A stretch of DNA of 10,344 nucleotides from Anaerolineaceae bacterium UBA5838. Lineage in GTDB: Bacteria > Chloroflexota > Anaerolineae > Anaerolineales > Anaerolineaceae. Under the pieces are notes generated by a model, which did not search any database, was not told the origin of the DNA, and saw nothing but the letters and a program-made list of their open reading frames with translations. A program made the translations under genes and the position numbers. How positions within the stretch are numbered: position 1 is the stretch's first letter; each line of letters opens with the position of its first letter. Positions 1-8,518 of the stretch are shown here, one piece after another. The stretch spans positions 1 to 10,344 of the forward strand of contig DJGU01000105.1 of NCBI GenBank assembly GCA_002432795.1, in the 5' to 3' direction.

Positions 1-590
1 ACGTGAACGTTCTTTTGAGTGACGGTCTGAGAGACTAATAATACATCCGCGTCAAATTCTACCGCTTTACGGATAAATTCCTCATTGGTTACCTGGCTGC
101 CAAGATTGAGTGCTTCGATCATCTTATATCGCTCAAGTCCGTAGTGACCAGCATAGCCTTTCATGTTCATGATAGCGTCAATTCCGACTGTATGGGCGTC
201 GGTTCCGGTGCTGGCACCAATCACTCTTATCTTACGTCCAAAATTTTGCTGGATAAACTGATCCGTCTCATCCATGCTCATCGTGCTGACATCCATGATA
301 TTTACATGTATCTGCGTGTAGTCTATTGAATGACTTAAACTTCCGTAGATCACAAAGAAGCTAAACGACTTGTCCAGGGGGGCGTGGTGAGCAACTGTAG
401 GTTCCATGATACCCATATTGAGCGCTAATTGTCTGGCTGCCTCGACTGCATTTTCGCTGTCGGGCACTGGCAGAGTGAAAGAAACCTGGACCTTGCCGTC
501 ATTCATTGTGTCACCATAGGGCTTGAGGCGAGTCAGGTCCAGGGTCTTGTCGAAATCAGTTTTTGTCACTGAATAGCGTCCACTACTCAT
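1..590 (-). CDS. kamE: Lysine 5,6-aminomutase beta subunit (B12-binding), 3'-truncated by window
   Basis: With KamD this forms the adenosylcobalamin- and PLP-dependent enzyme that moves the terminal amino group of L-beta-lysine (or D-lysine) from C6 to C5. I translated the minus strand from the ATG at 588-590; 196 codons are visible and the frame is open to the window edge, so the C-terminal part is missing only because the window ends. The cobalamin-binding DxHxxG motif is present as TDAHTVG, with the base-off ligand histidine at residue 133. The PLP-anchoring lysine is at residue 144 in NMKGYAGHYG. Both numbers equal those I recall for the Clostridium sticklandii enzyme (His133, Lys144). 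The ATG overlaps the end of kamD by 8 bases (ATGAGTAG), with a GGAGG-like Shine-Dalgarno inside kamD, so translation is probably coupled. The gene looks functional as far as visible. Confidence 0.97.
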   Translation of the reverse strand, partial: MSSGRYSVTKTDFDKTLDLTRLKPYGDTMNDGKVQVSFTLPVPDSENAVEAARQLALNMGIMEPTVAHHAPLDKSFSFFVIYGSLSHSIDYTQIHVNIMDVSTMSMDETDQFIQQNFGRKIRVIGASTGTDAHTVGIDAIMNMKGYAGHYGLERYKMIEALNLGSQVTNEEFIRKAVEFDADVLLVSQTVTQKNVH

Positions 591-2193
591 TTTTGCCCTC
601 CTCAAGCGCTGCTTTGGCGTGATGATAGCGTTCGGACCCAGCCTTTGATTCTTCCTGCAGCAGGGGAATAAATGGATTAAAGTATCGATCCTCTTTGACA
701 ACTACGCCAGAAAGACCTTTACCTCCTTCAAATGGACGCCTGACACCTGCCAGAACCCCATCCTCAATAGCCCTGAATAAACCGTCACGCCGAATGTTTT
801 GCAGCAGATCAAGTGCCGCATCAAGCACAGTAGCAGCGCGTTGCTCCATAATTCCGCCCTCGCGGAACTCAATTTCTTTTCCAAAATCCGCAAAACTGGT
901 GGCGATATAGCGCGCGTTCTCAATTGCCAGGGCTCGGTCTGCCAGGAAGGGAGTGTGGATGGCTTCCGTGAGCATCCCAAGCAACTGTATCCGTTGATCA
1001 CTGATAACGGTCACGATATTAAAAAGCGCGTCCTGAACGTGACCTTTAAAAATGTTGCCAGTTTTGAACTTGGTAGGCGGCATATATTTTAGTGGGGCGT
1101 TGGGAAAAATTTGCCTGGCAAGCTGTGCCTGGGCCAACTCATAGAGAAAAGCGTTTTTAAGCTCGGGATTCATCTCAAAGGCATGCCCAAGACCCATTTG
1201 CTCTTCAGGCAGACCAGCTTTCAGGGCAAATTGCTCGTTGATGAGCTGAGATGCCAGCACGGTGTGCGCTTCTTCATAGGCATCGGAGGTTGTCAGGTAG
1301 TTGTCCTCACCGGTATTGATGATGATTCCCGCGGCGGCGTTGATCAGGCGAGAGAACTCCTGGTCGATCAGCGTACGCTGCATATTGATGTCGCGGAAGA
1401 GGATGCCATAAAGAGCATCATTGAGCATCACGTCCAGGCGCTCTAATGCGCCCATAACCGCGATTTCAGGCATGCACAGACCCGAGCAGTAGTTGCACAG
1501 GCGGATATAGCGCTTTAACTCGGCGCCAACCTCATCCAACGCGGTTCGCATGAGGCGGAAGTTCTCCTGGGTTGCCATAGTACCGCCGAAGCCCTCGGTC
1601 GTCGCGCCATAGGGCACGTAGTCGAGCAGGCTTTGCCCGGTCGTGCGAATGACCGCTATCACATCCGCGCCTTGCAAGGCAGCAGCCCTGGCCTGGACGA
1701 TATCCTCATGGATGTTTCCTGTGGCAACAATGACGTAGATCAACGGTCCGGAATGGTCCCCAAATTCGGATAGTTTTTCTTCACGGATAAGGCGATTGTG
1801 ATGAATTTTTGCAAGCGCTTCTTCGGCCTTTTTCTCAGCCCAAAGCTGGATTTCAAAAAGGTCTACTGGTTCTGTCTGGGTAAGATCCAGCTCACCCTGG
1901 GCTACTGCTTCAGCTAATTCCTGTGGTTCTTTGCCAAGCGATATGGCTGCCTGTCCCAACCAGTAGGCTGCCCCGAACCCAAGCAGCTGGCGGGAAGCGA
2001 TGTGATCCACGATCACATTCGGCAAAGGTATTCCCATCGCGTCGACCCCGTCAACACCAAAAAGGCGGCAAATTGAACGCTCTATCGTGGTGGTGGTAAA
2101 TTGTTGGGTGTAGGCATGGACGTCCTCAGCGATCTGCCTTGCAGCTTCTCGAGCCAGGTTAACCTTTTCCCAATCGATTCTAAGTGTTGCCAT
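583..2193 (-). CDS. kamD: Lysine 5,6-aminomutase alpha subunit
   Basis: Large subunit of lysine 5,6-aminomutase, a TIM-barrel protein that carries the PLP/substrate site capped by KamE's B12 domain. It is 536 residues, slightly longer than the roughly 516 of the clostridial protein. The family core is clear: the segment VIRTTGQSLLDYVPYGATTE at 181-200, RLCNYCSGLCMPE at 231-243, and NTGEDNYL at 293-300. Residues Arg183, Ser188, Ser237, Tyr262, Arg267, Asp297 and Asn298 line up, with an offset of one, with the PLP/substrate contacts I recall from the C. sticklandii structure (Arg184, Ser189, Ser238, Tyr263, Arg268, Asp298, Asn299). The active site therefore appears intact. The ATG overlaps the kamC stop by one base (TAATG), which suggests translational coupling. 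With KamE it performs the second step of lysine fermentation. Confidence 0.97.
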   Translation of the reverse strand: MATLRIDWEKVNLAREAARQIAEDVHAYTQQFTTTTIERSICRLFGVDGVDAMGIPLPNVIVDHIASRQLLGFGAAYWLGQAAISLGKEPQELAEAVAQGELDLTQTEPVDLFEIQLWAEKKAEEALAKIHHNRLIREEKLSEFGDHSGPLIYVIVATGNIHEDIVQARAAALQGADVIAVIRTTGQSLLDYVPYGATTEGFGGTMATQENFRLMRTALDEVGAELKRYIRLCNYCSGLCMPEIAVMGALERLDVMLNDALYGILFRDINMQRTLIDQEFSRLINAAAGIIINTGEDNYLTTSDAYEEAHTVLASQLINEQFALKAGLPEEQMGLGHAFEMNPELKNAFLYELAQAQLARQIFPNAPLKYMPPTKFKTGNIFKGHVQDALFNIVTVISDQRIQLLGMLTEAIHTPFLADRALAIENARYIATSFADFGKEIEFREGGIMEQRAATVLDAALDLLQNIRRDGLFRAIEDGVLAGVRRPFEGGKGLSGVVVKEDRYFNPFIPLLQEESKAGSERYHHAKAALEEGKNE

Positions 2194-3749
2194 TATTCCT
2201 CCTGCCGGGCTGCTCTCATTTCCCGCAGCAATGCCTCGTCTACACCAAGCAGCTCAGCAATTTTAATCGCTCCTGAAGGGGTTTGATGAACACCATCAAT
2301 CTCTTCGAGCTGATAATCCATTAATTTTTGAATTCTCCTGACGCGAGCCAGATCCTCATGGTTGATATTTACACCTGTTTTTGACAATCCATCAGCTAAA
2401 TCCTCTTCTATTCCAGTCGTTTTTGAATCCGCATATTGAAAGACTGGCAATTCCGCCAGGGCATCCGGGTTGATGCCGCGCACCTGGTAAAACCTTATTC
2501 CAGGTGCAGGTTTAACGTGATAGTGAGTGGCGATCAAAAAAGTGCTATCAGAAATGCCATAGGTGTTGCAAAGCGCTTGCACGATGGCCCTCGCCTCAGA
2601 AGGATTTGTTCCCCGGCAGGGTTCATCCATCAGGATCAAACCTCTTTGGGTTTGACTTTTGCGGTAGTGATTGCGAATCTGGACTGCCTCAAGACCAAAA
2701 GAGGAAAGACCTCGATGAAGATCGCCCTCACGGCTGGATTCGAAAGCAAAGAAGTCAAATAATGGCGTTTGCAGGCTCTTACAAAACGGGAAATATCCCA
2801 GTTGGGTCATGAGCAAGGCTAAGAAGATGGTTTTCAAGGCTACGCTCTTTCCGCCCATGTTGGCTCCGCTCAGAACGGTTGCGCCTTGCTGTAATTCGAT
2901 CGATATTGGAGTGAATGACAACCCCTGTTTATCCAGTATTTCAGCGATCAGCGGATGTATTGCGTTGTGTAAGATTGCAGGTTGCTGAGGCTTAACCAGA
3001 TCTGGCAGACAACCATCCCATTTGAAAGCCATCCGGGCTTTCGCGAGCCGAAAATCGAGCAGGGCGCAAGCATTCACATTGGAGCGCAACTGAGGCAGCC
3101 ATTCAGCCAGTTTATCGCCAAGTTGACGCCGAATTCTTTCCTCTTCCCAATCTTCCTGCGAGGTTATCAGGGCGCGTTGAGTCAACAAGGTCTTGCGTTG
3201 GGGTCCAGTTGCTTGCCTGATTTCTCTTTCCAGCTCATTTTTCTTTGCTCTGATTTCGCTAAGCTCTGCAGAATAATCGCTGTAGATATGAAAAGCGGGG
3301 TTGCCTGTGCCGGCTGGGTCAAGCAATGCTGCGGCTGGTTTGGTGTCTTCAAAGTCAACCCCCGCAGCCGCAAGCAGGTTTTTCATCTTGCCAAGGCGAT
3401 CAAAAATTGATAAAGCGCTTTTAAGCTCGAAAAATTCGGTATCATTCAGCAAACCGGCTTTCTCGAGCCTTGCGAGAGTGCCGCGCAGCTCGCGCAGGCG
3501 TGAAAGGTATGTTTGCGCTTCGATAATTTCAGGATCGTTTGCCCTGACTAATGGAAGCAGGCGATCAATAGCGCCAAGCTCTTCCCGCAACGCCTCCCTG
3601 GACTCGTTTGTGAAGAGCTGAAGCGCATTCTTCAGTGTATTTCCCTGGGGCGACCGACAGCGGCAAGCCTCCAGGACTTTGTGCAGTCCTAAATCGTCTA
3701 ATAATTCTGGGGAAATGATGACTGAAGTATGCATAGCAGACTCACACAT
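2193..3749 (-). CDS. kamC: MutS-like ATPase, lysine 5,6-aminomutase reactivase KamC
   Basis: A 518-residue protein ending in a MutS-type ABC ATPase domain: Walker A GANMGGKSV at 295-303, the signature-like SSFGLEAVQIR at 349-359, Walker B LILMDEPCRGTNPSEA at 371-386 and a switch-histidine segment ATHYH at 408-412. It lacks the N-terminal mismatch-binding domain of true MutS; instead a charged helical, probably coiled-coil region covers about residues 50-220. In kam operons this gene is named KamC, the ATPase of the reactivase thought to restore lysine 5,6-aminomutase after its cobalamin is damaged; general annotation often calls it a mismatch-repair protein. The start is uncertain. The first ATG (3747-3749) overlaps the kamB stop by 8 bases, but an in-frame ATG at 3732-3734 (residue 6) has the better-spaced purine-rich GTGAG upstream. 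Function is inferred from family naming and position between kamA and kamDE. Confidence 0.85.
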   Translation of the reverse strand: MCESAMHTSVIISPELLDDLGLHKVLEACRCRSPQGNTLKNALQLFTNESREALREELGAIDRLLPLVRANDPEIIEAQTYLSRLRELRGTLARLEKAGLLNDTEFFELKSALSIFDRLGKMKNLLAAAGVDFEDTKPAAALLDPAGTGNPAFHIYSDYSAELSEIRAKKNELEREIRQATGPQRKTLLTQRALITSQEDWEEERIRRQLGDKLAEWLPQLRSNVNACALLDFRLAKARMAFKWDGCLPDLVKPQQPAILHNAIHPLIAEILDKQGLSFTPISIELQQGATVLSGANMGGKSVALKTIFLALLMTQLGYFPFCKSLQTPLFDFFAFESSREGDLHRGLSSFGLEAVQIRNHYRKSQTQRGLILMDEPCRGTNPSEARAIVQALCNTYGISDSTFLIATHYHVKPAPGIRFYQVRGINPDALAELPVFQYADSKTTGIEEDLADGLSKTGVNINHEDLARVRRIQKLMDYQLEEIDGVHQTPSGAIKIAELLGVDEALLREMRAARQEE

Positions 3750-4824
3750 TCCTGGGACCCAGATCGACTACGGGAATTTGCAGTTTTTTGCGCATTTCCG
3801 CAAGGTAAGGCTGCGCATCAAGGCATTGTCCATCAGCACGGGTGGGATTGAGGCAAACCAAGCGCACATCCAACAGGTTGCGCACCGCAAGATCAACTTT
3901 GCGGTCGCGCAGCTTTTTTACAATGCCCGGTTCGATGAATAAGCGGGTGCCGTCTTCGACAACAAGTGTCAAATTGGCAAAGTTTGACTCACTCAATAAT
4001 TCCTGAAGCACCTGATCCGTCATTGCTCCTCGCATATAGAGAAAACGTGTGTCAGGCAGTAAAGCGTTGGCAATATCCTTCCCGTATCCAACCAGCAAAG
4101 GAGTATCAAGTGTGGAAACGCTAAAGTTTGGGAGTTTGCCATTTAGCATGATCGTGCGTTTTTTTGGATGCGTGTTGATTGCCTGAGCAAGTATGTTTGC
4201 AGTAGCTTCCGGTAGGGTTGGCGTCTGGAGTAAGTTCAGCGCGAAATTGGTCACCTCAGCCAGGATTTCAGGGTCTGTGGAGGTCTCGCCGCTGACGCAC
4301 AAGATAACTGCCTCGCTCATTCCCGAGCCGGCTTGTGAACGGCGCGACAGAGCACCATCATTGATGAAAAGACATTGCGGTTCGTGCTGACGCATCAAAC
4401 TTTCAACATTGCTGATTTCATCTGTCACACTGGGTCCTGCTAATTCCACGTAGCCGTCGCTAAGCGCCCGGCAGACAATTACCTCACCCAAGGCTGTTCT
4501 GATGCCGCTAAGCTCCAGAATTTCGAGCAGGGCATCGCTGTGCCTCAAAGCGCCTTCAGCAGAAGCTATGAGCGTGCCAGCAGGAACATAGATACGCGGC
4601 TTTTCGTATCCACTCAGAACATCTTCCGATTCGCCATCTCTGCCGATCGAAGTGAGCGCCAGGGGTCGTGTTTGACCGGATTCTTGCCAGGCTGCAGCGA
4701 TGTGGTTAAGGCAAGTCGTTTTTCCTGCATTTTTCGACAGCCCAATGATAGCCAGCGATTTCAGGTCCTCTAAACCTGTCAGCTGGAGCAGATCAATGCT
4801 TGATCCTGCCGCAAACGCGTCCAT
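3742..4824 (-). CDS. kamB: P-loop protein, lysine 5,6-aminomutase reactivase subunit KamB
   Basis: A 360-residue protein with an N-terminal Walker A motif, GLSKNAGKTT at residues 28-37, in a beta strand-loop-helix context (SLAIIG before it). A hydrophobic strand ending in an acidic residue (CLFIND) lies near residue 150 and could serve as Walker B. I recognise no membrane segment or signal peptide. Its place immediately before the MutS-like kamC and after kamA matches the usual kamA-kamB-kamC-kamD-kamE order, where the product is named the reactivase subunit KamB. I infer that it works with KamC on the KamDE holoenzyme, by analogy with other B12-enzyme reactivating ATPases; direct biochemical proof is limited as far as I know. 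A 12-base gap separates it from the kamA stop, with only a weak GGCGG Shine-Dalgarno ahead of the ATG. It overlaps kamC by 8 bases. Confidence 0.82.
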   Translation of the reverse strand: MDAFAAGSSIDLLQLTGLEDLKSLAIIGLSKNAGKTTCLNHIAAAWQESGQTRPLALTSIGRDGESEDVLSGYEKPRIYVPAGTLIASAEGALRHSDALLEILELSGIRTALGEVIVCRALSDGYVELAGPSVTDEISNVESLMRQHEPQCLFINDGALSRRSQAGSGMSEAVILCVSGETSTDPEILAEVTNFALNLLQTPTLPEATANILAQAINTHPKKRTIMLNGKLPNFSVSTLDTPLLVGYGKDIANALLPDTRFLYMRGAMTDQVLQELLSESNFANLTLVVEDGTRLFIEPGIVKKLRDRKVDLAVRNLLDVRLVCLNPTRADGQCLDAQPYLAEMRKKLQIPVVDLGPRNV

Positions 4825-4836
4825 ACAAACCGCCGT

Positions 4837-6120
4837 CTATCCCTTATGCTTCCTTCGATTTCGAAGTAAACCAGTTGGTTCAAGGGTCATTTGCTGACCA
4901 GCCAGCAAGCCGGCAACTCCAATCAAATCAACCTTCTCTTCTCCTCTACACACCGGGCAATTGCACTTGTTTTTGTAGTCATCCGGTTCCTTGTAGGTAG
5001 TGATCACGCCTTCAAAGTTGCGCAGAACGATATGATCGGGGCTTTGGGAAATGAGATAATTGGGCATAACCGGGATCTTGCCTCCACCGCCTGGCGCGTC
5101 CACCACGTAGGTCGGCACGCAGAAGCCGGATGTATGGCCTCGCAAACCTTCAATGATCTCCAGCCCCTTGGCAACCGGTGTGCGGAAATGTGAAAGACCG
5201 AGGGAGAGATCGCATTGATAAAGGTAGTATGGACGTACACGGATGTATGCCAAACCGTTTACCAGTTTGCGCATCACATGCACACAATCGTTTACCCCAC
5301 GCAAGAGGACGGATTGGTTGCCTATCGGCACGCCTGCATCAGCGAGCCTGGCAGTAGCACGTTTGGAATCCGGTGTGATTTCATTCGCGTGATTGAAATG
5401 GGTATTTAGCCAGACAGGGTGGTACTTTCGAATCATTTCACACAACTCAGGAGTGATGCGTTGAGGCAGAACCACTGGCGTGCGTGAGCCAATGCGAATG
5501 ATTTCCACATGATCAATGGCTCGCAGACTGGAGAGGATGTATTCCAGGCGCTCGTCGCTCATCAGCAGCGCATCCCCGCCCGAAAGCAGCACATCCCGCA
5601 CAGCCGGAGTATTGCGGATGTAGTCGATGCCTGCATCAATCTGCGCGCGTGTGCGGGCGCCATCTTTCTGACCAGCCAACCGACGACGCGTGCAGTGCCG
5701 GCAATACATGGCACATTGATCGGTGATGAGGAACAGCACACGGTCAGGGTAGCGGTGAGTGAGCCCCGGAACAGGGGAGTCCCCATCTTCTTCGAGAGGA
5801 TCCACCAGATCTTCCGGGCTGCGATAGGCTTCATCGCCGGTCGGCACAGCCTGCCTTCTTACCGGGTCGTGAGGGTCGTTCGGGTCGATCAGACTTAAGT
5901 AATAAGGAGTGATCGCCATTCTGAAGTGTTCAAGCGCTTTTCTTGCGCCTTGTTCCTCTTCGGCAGTGAGAGGCAGATACTTTTTCAAGGTGTCAACATC
6001 CGAAATGCGATGGGAGACCTGCCAGTGCCAGTCATTCCACTGTTCGTCCGGCACGTCCGGGAAGAGCTTTTTTCGCCTTTCTTCGCCGCTCGTGTTGATA
6101 TATTTTTCTTCAGCTTTCAT
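4837..6120 (-). CDS. kamA: Lysine 2,3-aminomutase (radical SAM, PLP, Zn)
   Basis: Catalyses L-lysine to L-beta-lysine, the entry step of the pathway, using a [4Fe-4S] cluster, S-adenosylmethionine and PLP. It is 427 residues; the C. subterminale enzyme is 416. The radical SAM motif CAMYCRHC gives Cys136, Cys140 and Cys143. The PLP lysine is Lys348 in DAPGGGGKIPVMPNY. The substrate-binding aspartates correspond to Asp304 and Asp341. The zinc ligands are Cys279, Cys386, Cys388 and Cys391 (the last three in CNCPVC). Every one of these sits at a constant offset of +11 from the C. subterminale numbering I recall (125/129/132, 337, 293/330, 268/375/377/380). That strongly favours a true lysine enzyme over an EpmB-type or glutamate mutase relative. 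AAGGAG precedes the ATG with a spacing of about eight bases. The stop lies 12 bases before kamB. Confidence 0.98.
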   Translation of the reverse strand: MKAEEKYINTSGEERRKKLFPDVPDEQWNDWHWQVSHRISDVDTLKKYLPLTAEEEQGARKALEHFRMAITPYYLSLIDPNDPHDPVRRQAVPTGDEAYRSPEDLVDPLEEDGDSPVPGLTHRYPDRVLFLITDQCAMYCRHCTRRRLAGQKDGARTRAQIDAGIDYIRNTPAVRDVLLSGGDALLMSDERLEYILSSLRAIDHVEIIRIGSRTPVVLPQRITPELCEMIRKYHPVWLNTHFNHANEITPDSKRATARLADAGVPIGNQSVLLRGVNDCVHVMRKLVNGLAYIRVRPYYLYQCDLSLGLSHFRTPVAKGLEIIEGLRGHTSGFCVPTYVVDAPGGGGKIPVMPNYLISQSPDHIVLRNFEGVITTYKEPDDYKNKCNCPVCRGEEKVDLIGVAGLLAGQQMTLEPTGLLRNRRKHKG

Positions 6121-6180
6121 CGCTTAACTCCTTCGTTTCTGAAAGAGGCTGCAGATTTCCCGCAGTCTTTAGGTTCTGTT

Positions 6181-7218
6181 TTAAAGGTAGCTTTTCTCAA
6201 AGATCTCACGCAGTGCCTTCGATTCGCGCAGTACCTGCAGGGTGAATTCGGCATGATTGCGGGTGTAGCCGTTGCCGATAATCATCGTGACGTCTTTGCC
6301 GATGCCTTCAGCGCCCAGGGCGGCACGTGTGAAGCTGGTGGCCATGCTGAAGAAGTAAACCAGGCCTCCATCGCGAACGGGGAGAATAGTCGACATTTCA
6401 GTGCCGTGAATGTTGACCACGTTGATAGCAACGTCATATTCTTTGCCATGATTGCATTCAAGGGCTTTCTCGAGTACTTCCACCGGGTTGGCAGCATTGG
6501 CAACGAAATATTTGTGAACAAAGTGATTGTCCAGCAGGATTCTTTCGTATCGATTATTGCGGCTCATGCCCACAACGTTGCCGTAGGGACCCACGCGTTT
6601 CATTGCTTCATAGCCGCAGAGCATGCCGCTCTTGCCGCCTGCGCCGAGGATCAGCACTGAGTCACCTGGTTTGACAATGTTTGCTGTTTGCGCGGGCGCG
6701 CCGGCAACATCGAGGGCTGCCAGGGCGAGGGCTTCGGGCATGTCGTCTGGAAGTTTGGCGTAAATGCCGCTCTCAAAGAGAATGGCTTGCCCTCTGATAT
6801 CCACACGGTCGGTCTCAGGATGAACCGCCAGGATTTCTTCGATGTGGAGAGGCGTGAGAGAAAGAGAAACAAGGGAGGCAATCCGATCGCCAACTTCGAT
6901 ATCCTTGCGATCCTGCAAGGCTGAGCCGATTTTTGCGATGCTGCCCATCAGCATGCCGCCAGAGCCAGTGACCGGGTTTTGCATCTTGCCGCGTTCACTG
7001 ACAATTCCCAAAATCATCTCTTTCAGGCGATCCTCGTTCTGCTCGGATGCGGTCCAAAGCTGCCTGAAACTGGCAGAATCGATGTTTAAAGCTGAGACAT
7101 CAATCAGAATTTCGTTGTCGTAGATCTCCATCGTGTTGTCGATTTTTTGCGCAGCCTGCGGTAGCAGTCCTTTAGGCTCGATCACGCGGTGTGCGCCATA
7201 CTTATTTCCCATTGCCAT
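6181..7218 (-). CDS. kdd: L-erythro-3,5-diaminohexanoate dehydrogenase
   Basis: NAD(P)-dependent oxidative deamination of 3,5-diaminohexanoate to 5-amino-3-oxohexanoate, releasing ammonia. The 345-residue protein has a nucleotide-binding Rossmann motif, LILGAGGKSGM at 189-199, preceded by KPGDSV as in zinc-type/medium-chain dehydrogenases. The N-terminal half (KYGAHRVIEPKGLLPQAAQK, then DNEILIDVSALNID) is characteristic of Kdd. The classic alcohol-dehydrogenase zinc cysteines are not evident. The start at 7216-7218 is favoured over Met3 because GGAGG lies nine bases upstream. The neighbours are the genes for the enzymes before (KamDE) and after (Kce) it in the pathway. A 60-base gap to kamA contains a short imperfect hairpin (CTGC/GCAG) but no convincing terminator. 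Confidence 0.95.
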   Translation of the reverse strand: MAMGNKYGAHRVIEPKGLLPQAAQKIDNTMEIYDNEILIDVSALNIDSASFRQLWTASEQNEDRLKEMILGIVSERGKMQNPVTGSGGMLMGSIAKIGSALQDRKDIEVGDRIASLVSLSLTPLHIEEILAVHPETDRVDIRGQAILFESGIYAKLPDDMPEALALAALDVAGAPAQTANIVKPGDSVLILGAGGKSGMLCGYEAMKRVGPYGNVVGMSRNNRYERILLDNHFVHKYFVANAANPVEVLEKALECNHGKEYDVAINVVNIHGTEMSTILPVRDGGLVYFFSMATSFTRAALGAEGIGKDVTMIIGNGYTRNHAEFTLQVLRESKALREIFEKSYL

Positions 7219-7246
7219 AAAACTTTTCCTCCGTAGATTAATTAGA

Positions 7247-8083
7247 CTAATTTACACGCTCTGGCATGCCCAAAATCAGGCGGGCTTCTGCCGGCGTGGC
7301 GATTTCCAAATTCAGTTCTTTTGCTATGCGGACGATGCGTTCAACAAATTCAGCATTGGAAACGGCATTGCGTTCGCGGTTGTATTTCAGATTATCCTCA
7401 AAACCCACGCGGACGTGTCCGCCCAAAAGCATCCCCATCACGTTCATATCCAATTGACAGCGGCCAATTCCAGTCACGGTGAAGGTTGCGCCTTCAGGCA
7501 GCGATTCTTTGAGGAAAAGCAAATCTCGCGGGGTGCCTGTCGCGCCGCCATTGACACCAAGAACGAAGTTGAAATGCAGAGGCGGCTTAAGGTGACCCTT
7601 GCGGACAAGACGCAGTGCCATATCAACATGGCTCTTGTCGAAACATTCCAGCTCGGGTTTGATCCCGCGTTCGTTCATGCGGGCAGCAAATTCAATGATC
7701 ATATTTTCCGTGTTAACGAAGATTTCGTCACCACCAAAATTCATCGTTCCGCAGTCCAGGCTTGCCATTTCGGGGTTCAGTTCAGTTGGCTGCAGGCGTT
7801 CTTCGGCCGTCATGCCGGTTGCGCCGCCTGTGGAAGGCTGGATGATAACGTCCGGGCATGCCTCCTGGATGGCATCGATGATTACCTTGAAGCGTTCGCG
7901 GTCCTGGGTGGGGGTGCCGTCATCGAAGCGGGCATGCAGGTGGATGATGGCAGCGCCGGCTTCGTGGGCGAGTTTCGCCTCGCGGACATACTGATCGACC
8001 GTGTAGGGGACAGCGGGGTTCATTTCCTGGGTCACTTCAGCACCGCTGATTGCGGCAGTGATGATAACCTTGTGTGCACTCAT
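7247..8083 (-). CDS. kce: 3-keto-5-aminohexanoate cleavage enzyme (BKACE family)
   Basis: Condenses 5-amino-3-oxohexanoate with acetyl-CoA and cleaves it to acetoacetate and 3-aminobutyryl-CoA, a zinc-dependent retro-Claisen-type reaction. The 278-residue length is typical of the BKACE (DUF849) TIM-barrel family. The N-terminal strand KVIITAAISGA and the metal-binding HLHAR (His48, His50) are present, together with a late acidic residue, Glu229 in VRVGFEDN, in the position expected for the third zinc ligand. STGGATG at 84-90 and LGVNGGATGTP at 175-185 are typical active-site loops. Other BKACE members use different beta-keto acids, but the flanking kdd and kal genes make the lysine-pathway assignment firm. 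GGAGAG lies about four bases before the ATG. A 28-base gap separates the stop from kdd. Confidence 0.96.
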   Translation of the reverse strand: MSAHKVIITAAISGAEVTQEMNPAVPYTVDQYVREAKLAHEAGAAIIHLHARFDDGTPTQDRERFKVIIDAIQEACPDVIIQPSTGGATGMTAEERLQPTELNPEMASLDCGTMNFGGDEIFVNTENMIIEFAARMNERGIKPELECFDKSHVDMALRLVRKGHLKPPLHFNFVLGVNGGATGTPRDLLFLKESLPEGATFTVTGIGRCQLDMNVMGMLLGGHVRVGFEDNLKYNRERNAVSNAEFVERIVRIAKELNLEIATPAEARLILGMPERVN

Positions 8084-8113
8084 GTCTCTCTCCTTGGGTA
8101 ATTTCGCCTGAGA

Positions 8114-8500
8114 TTATCCCAGACGCTGCTTGTTTTTTGGGGTCACACAGGTGCCACTCGCGCGGCAAACCAGCACGGATTCAGTCAGCACTTCAGCTGC
8201 TGAATCCGAGAGATCCGGGCGAGGGGCAATAACCTTCCAGGCTTCAAAAACCATCTTGCGCGAGGTGTTGCCTTCGCTTGTGATCCAGCCTTTGGCTTCG
8301 ATGAAGTCACCAGCATAAACAGGCGCAAGGAATTCGATGTTATCGTAAGCTCTGAAGAGACCTTCGTCGCCGTCGCGCCGGATCAGCAATTCAGTCGCCA
8401 CGTCCCCAAACAATTTGGTGAGGTAAGCTCCGTCCACGAGCCCGCCGCCGTAGTGAGCGTTTTCCGCTCCGATTCTCAGTCTGATTACTACTTCGTCCAT
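8114..8500 (-). CDS. kal: 3-aminobutyryl-CoA ammonia lyase
   Basis: Removes ammonia from 3-aminobutyryl-CoA to yield crotonyl-CoA, feeding butyrate formation or beta-oxidation-like steps encoded elsewhere. The 128-residue protein has the size of a single hot-dog domain; the segment NAHYGGGLVDGAYLTKLFGD at 14-33 forms the expected N-terminal helix and turn, and EFLAPVYAGDFIEAKGWI near 56-73 the hot-dog strands. It is the first gene of the operon: AGGAG at 8507-8511 precedes the ATG by six bases and follows directly after the riboswitch-linked terminator. It is separated from kce by 30 bases. On sequence alone it could be another small hot-dog CoA enzyme, but its position upstream of kce and kdd supports Kal. 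Confidence 0.93.
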   Translation of the reverse strand: MDEVVIRLRIGAENAHYGGGLVDGAYLTKLFGDVATELLIRRDGDEGLFRAYDNIEFLAPVYAGDFIEAKGWITSEGNTSRKMVFEAWKVIAPRPDLSDSAAEVLTESVLVCRASGTCVTPKNKQRLG

Positions 8501-8518
8501 CGCATTCTCCTAATAATT

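Noticed and set aside
2193..3749. DNA mismatch-repair MutS
   Set aside because: Only the ATPase domain is MutS-like; the mismatch-binding domain is absent and the gene is embedded in the kam operon.
6149..6165. Terminator between kdd and kamA
   Set aside because: Only a four-pair hairpin with no T run on the minus strand; the operon very likely reads through.
5926..6660. 244-codon plus-strand ORF
   Set aside because: Antisense shadow across the kamA start, the intergenic gap and the end of kdd, both firmly identified on the other strand.
7133..8101. 322-codon plus-strand ORF
   Set aside because: Antisense shadow of kce and the start of kdd.
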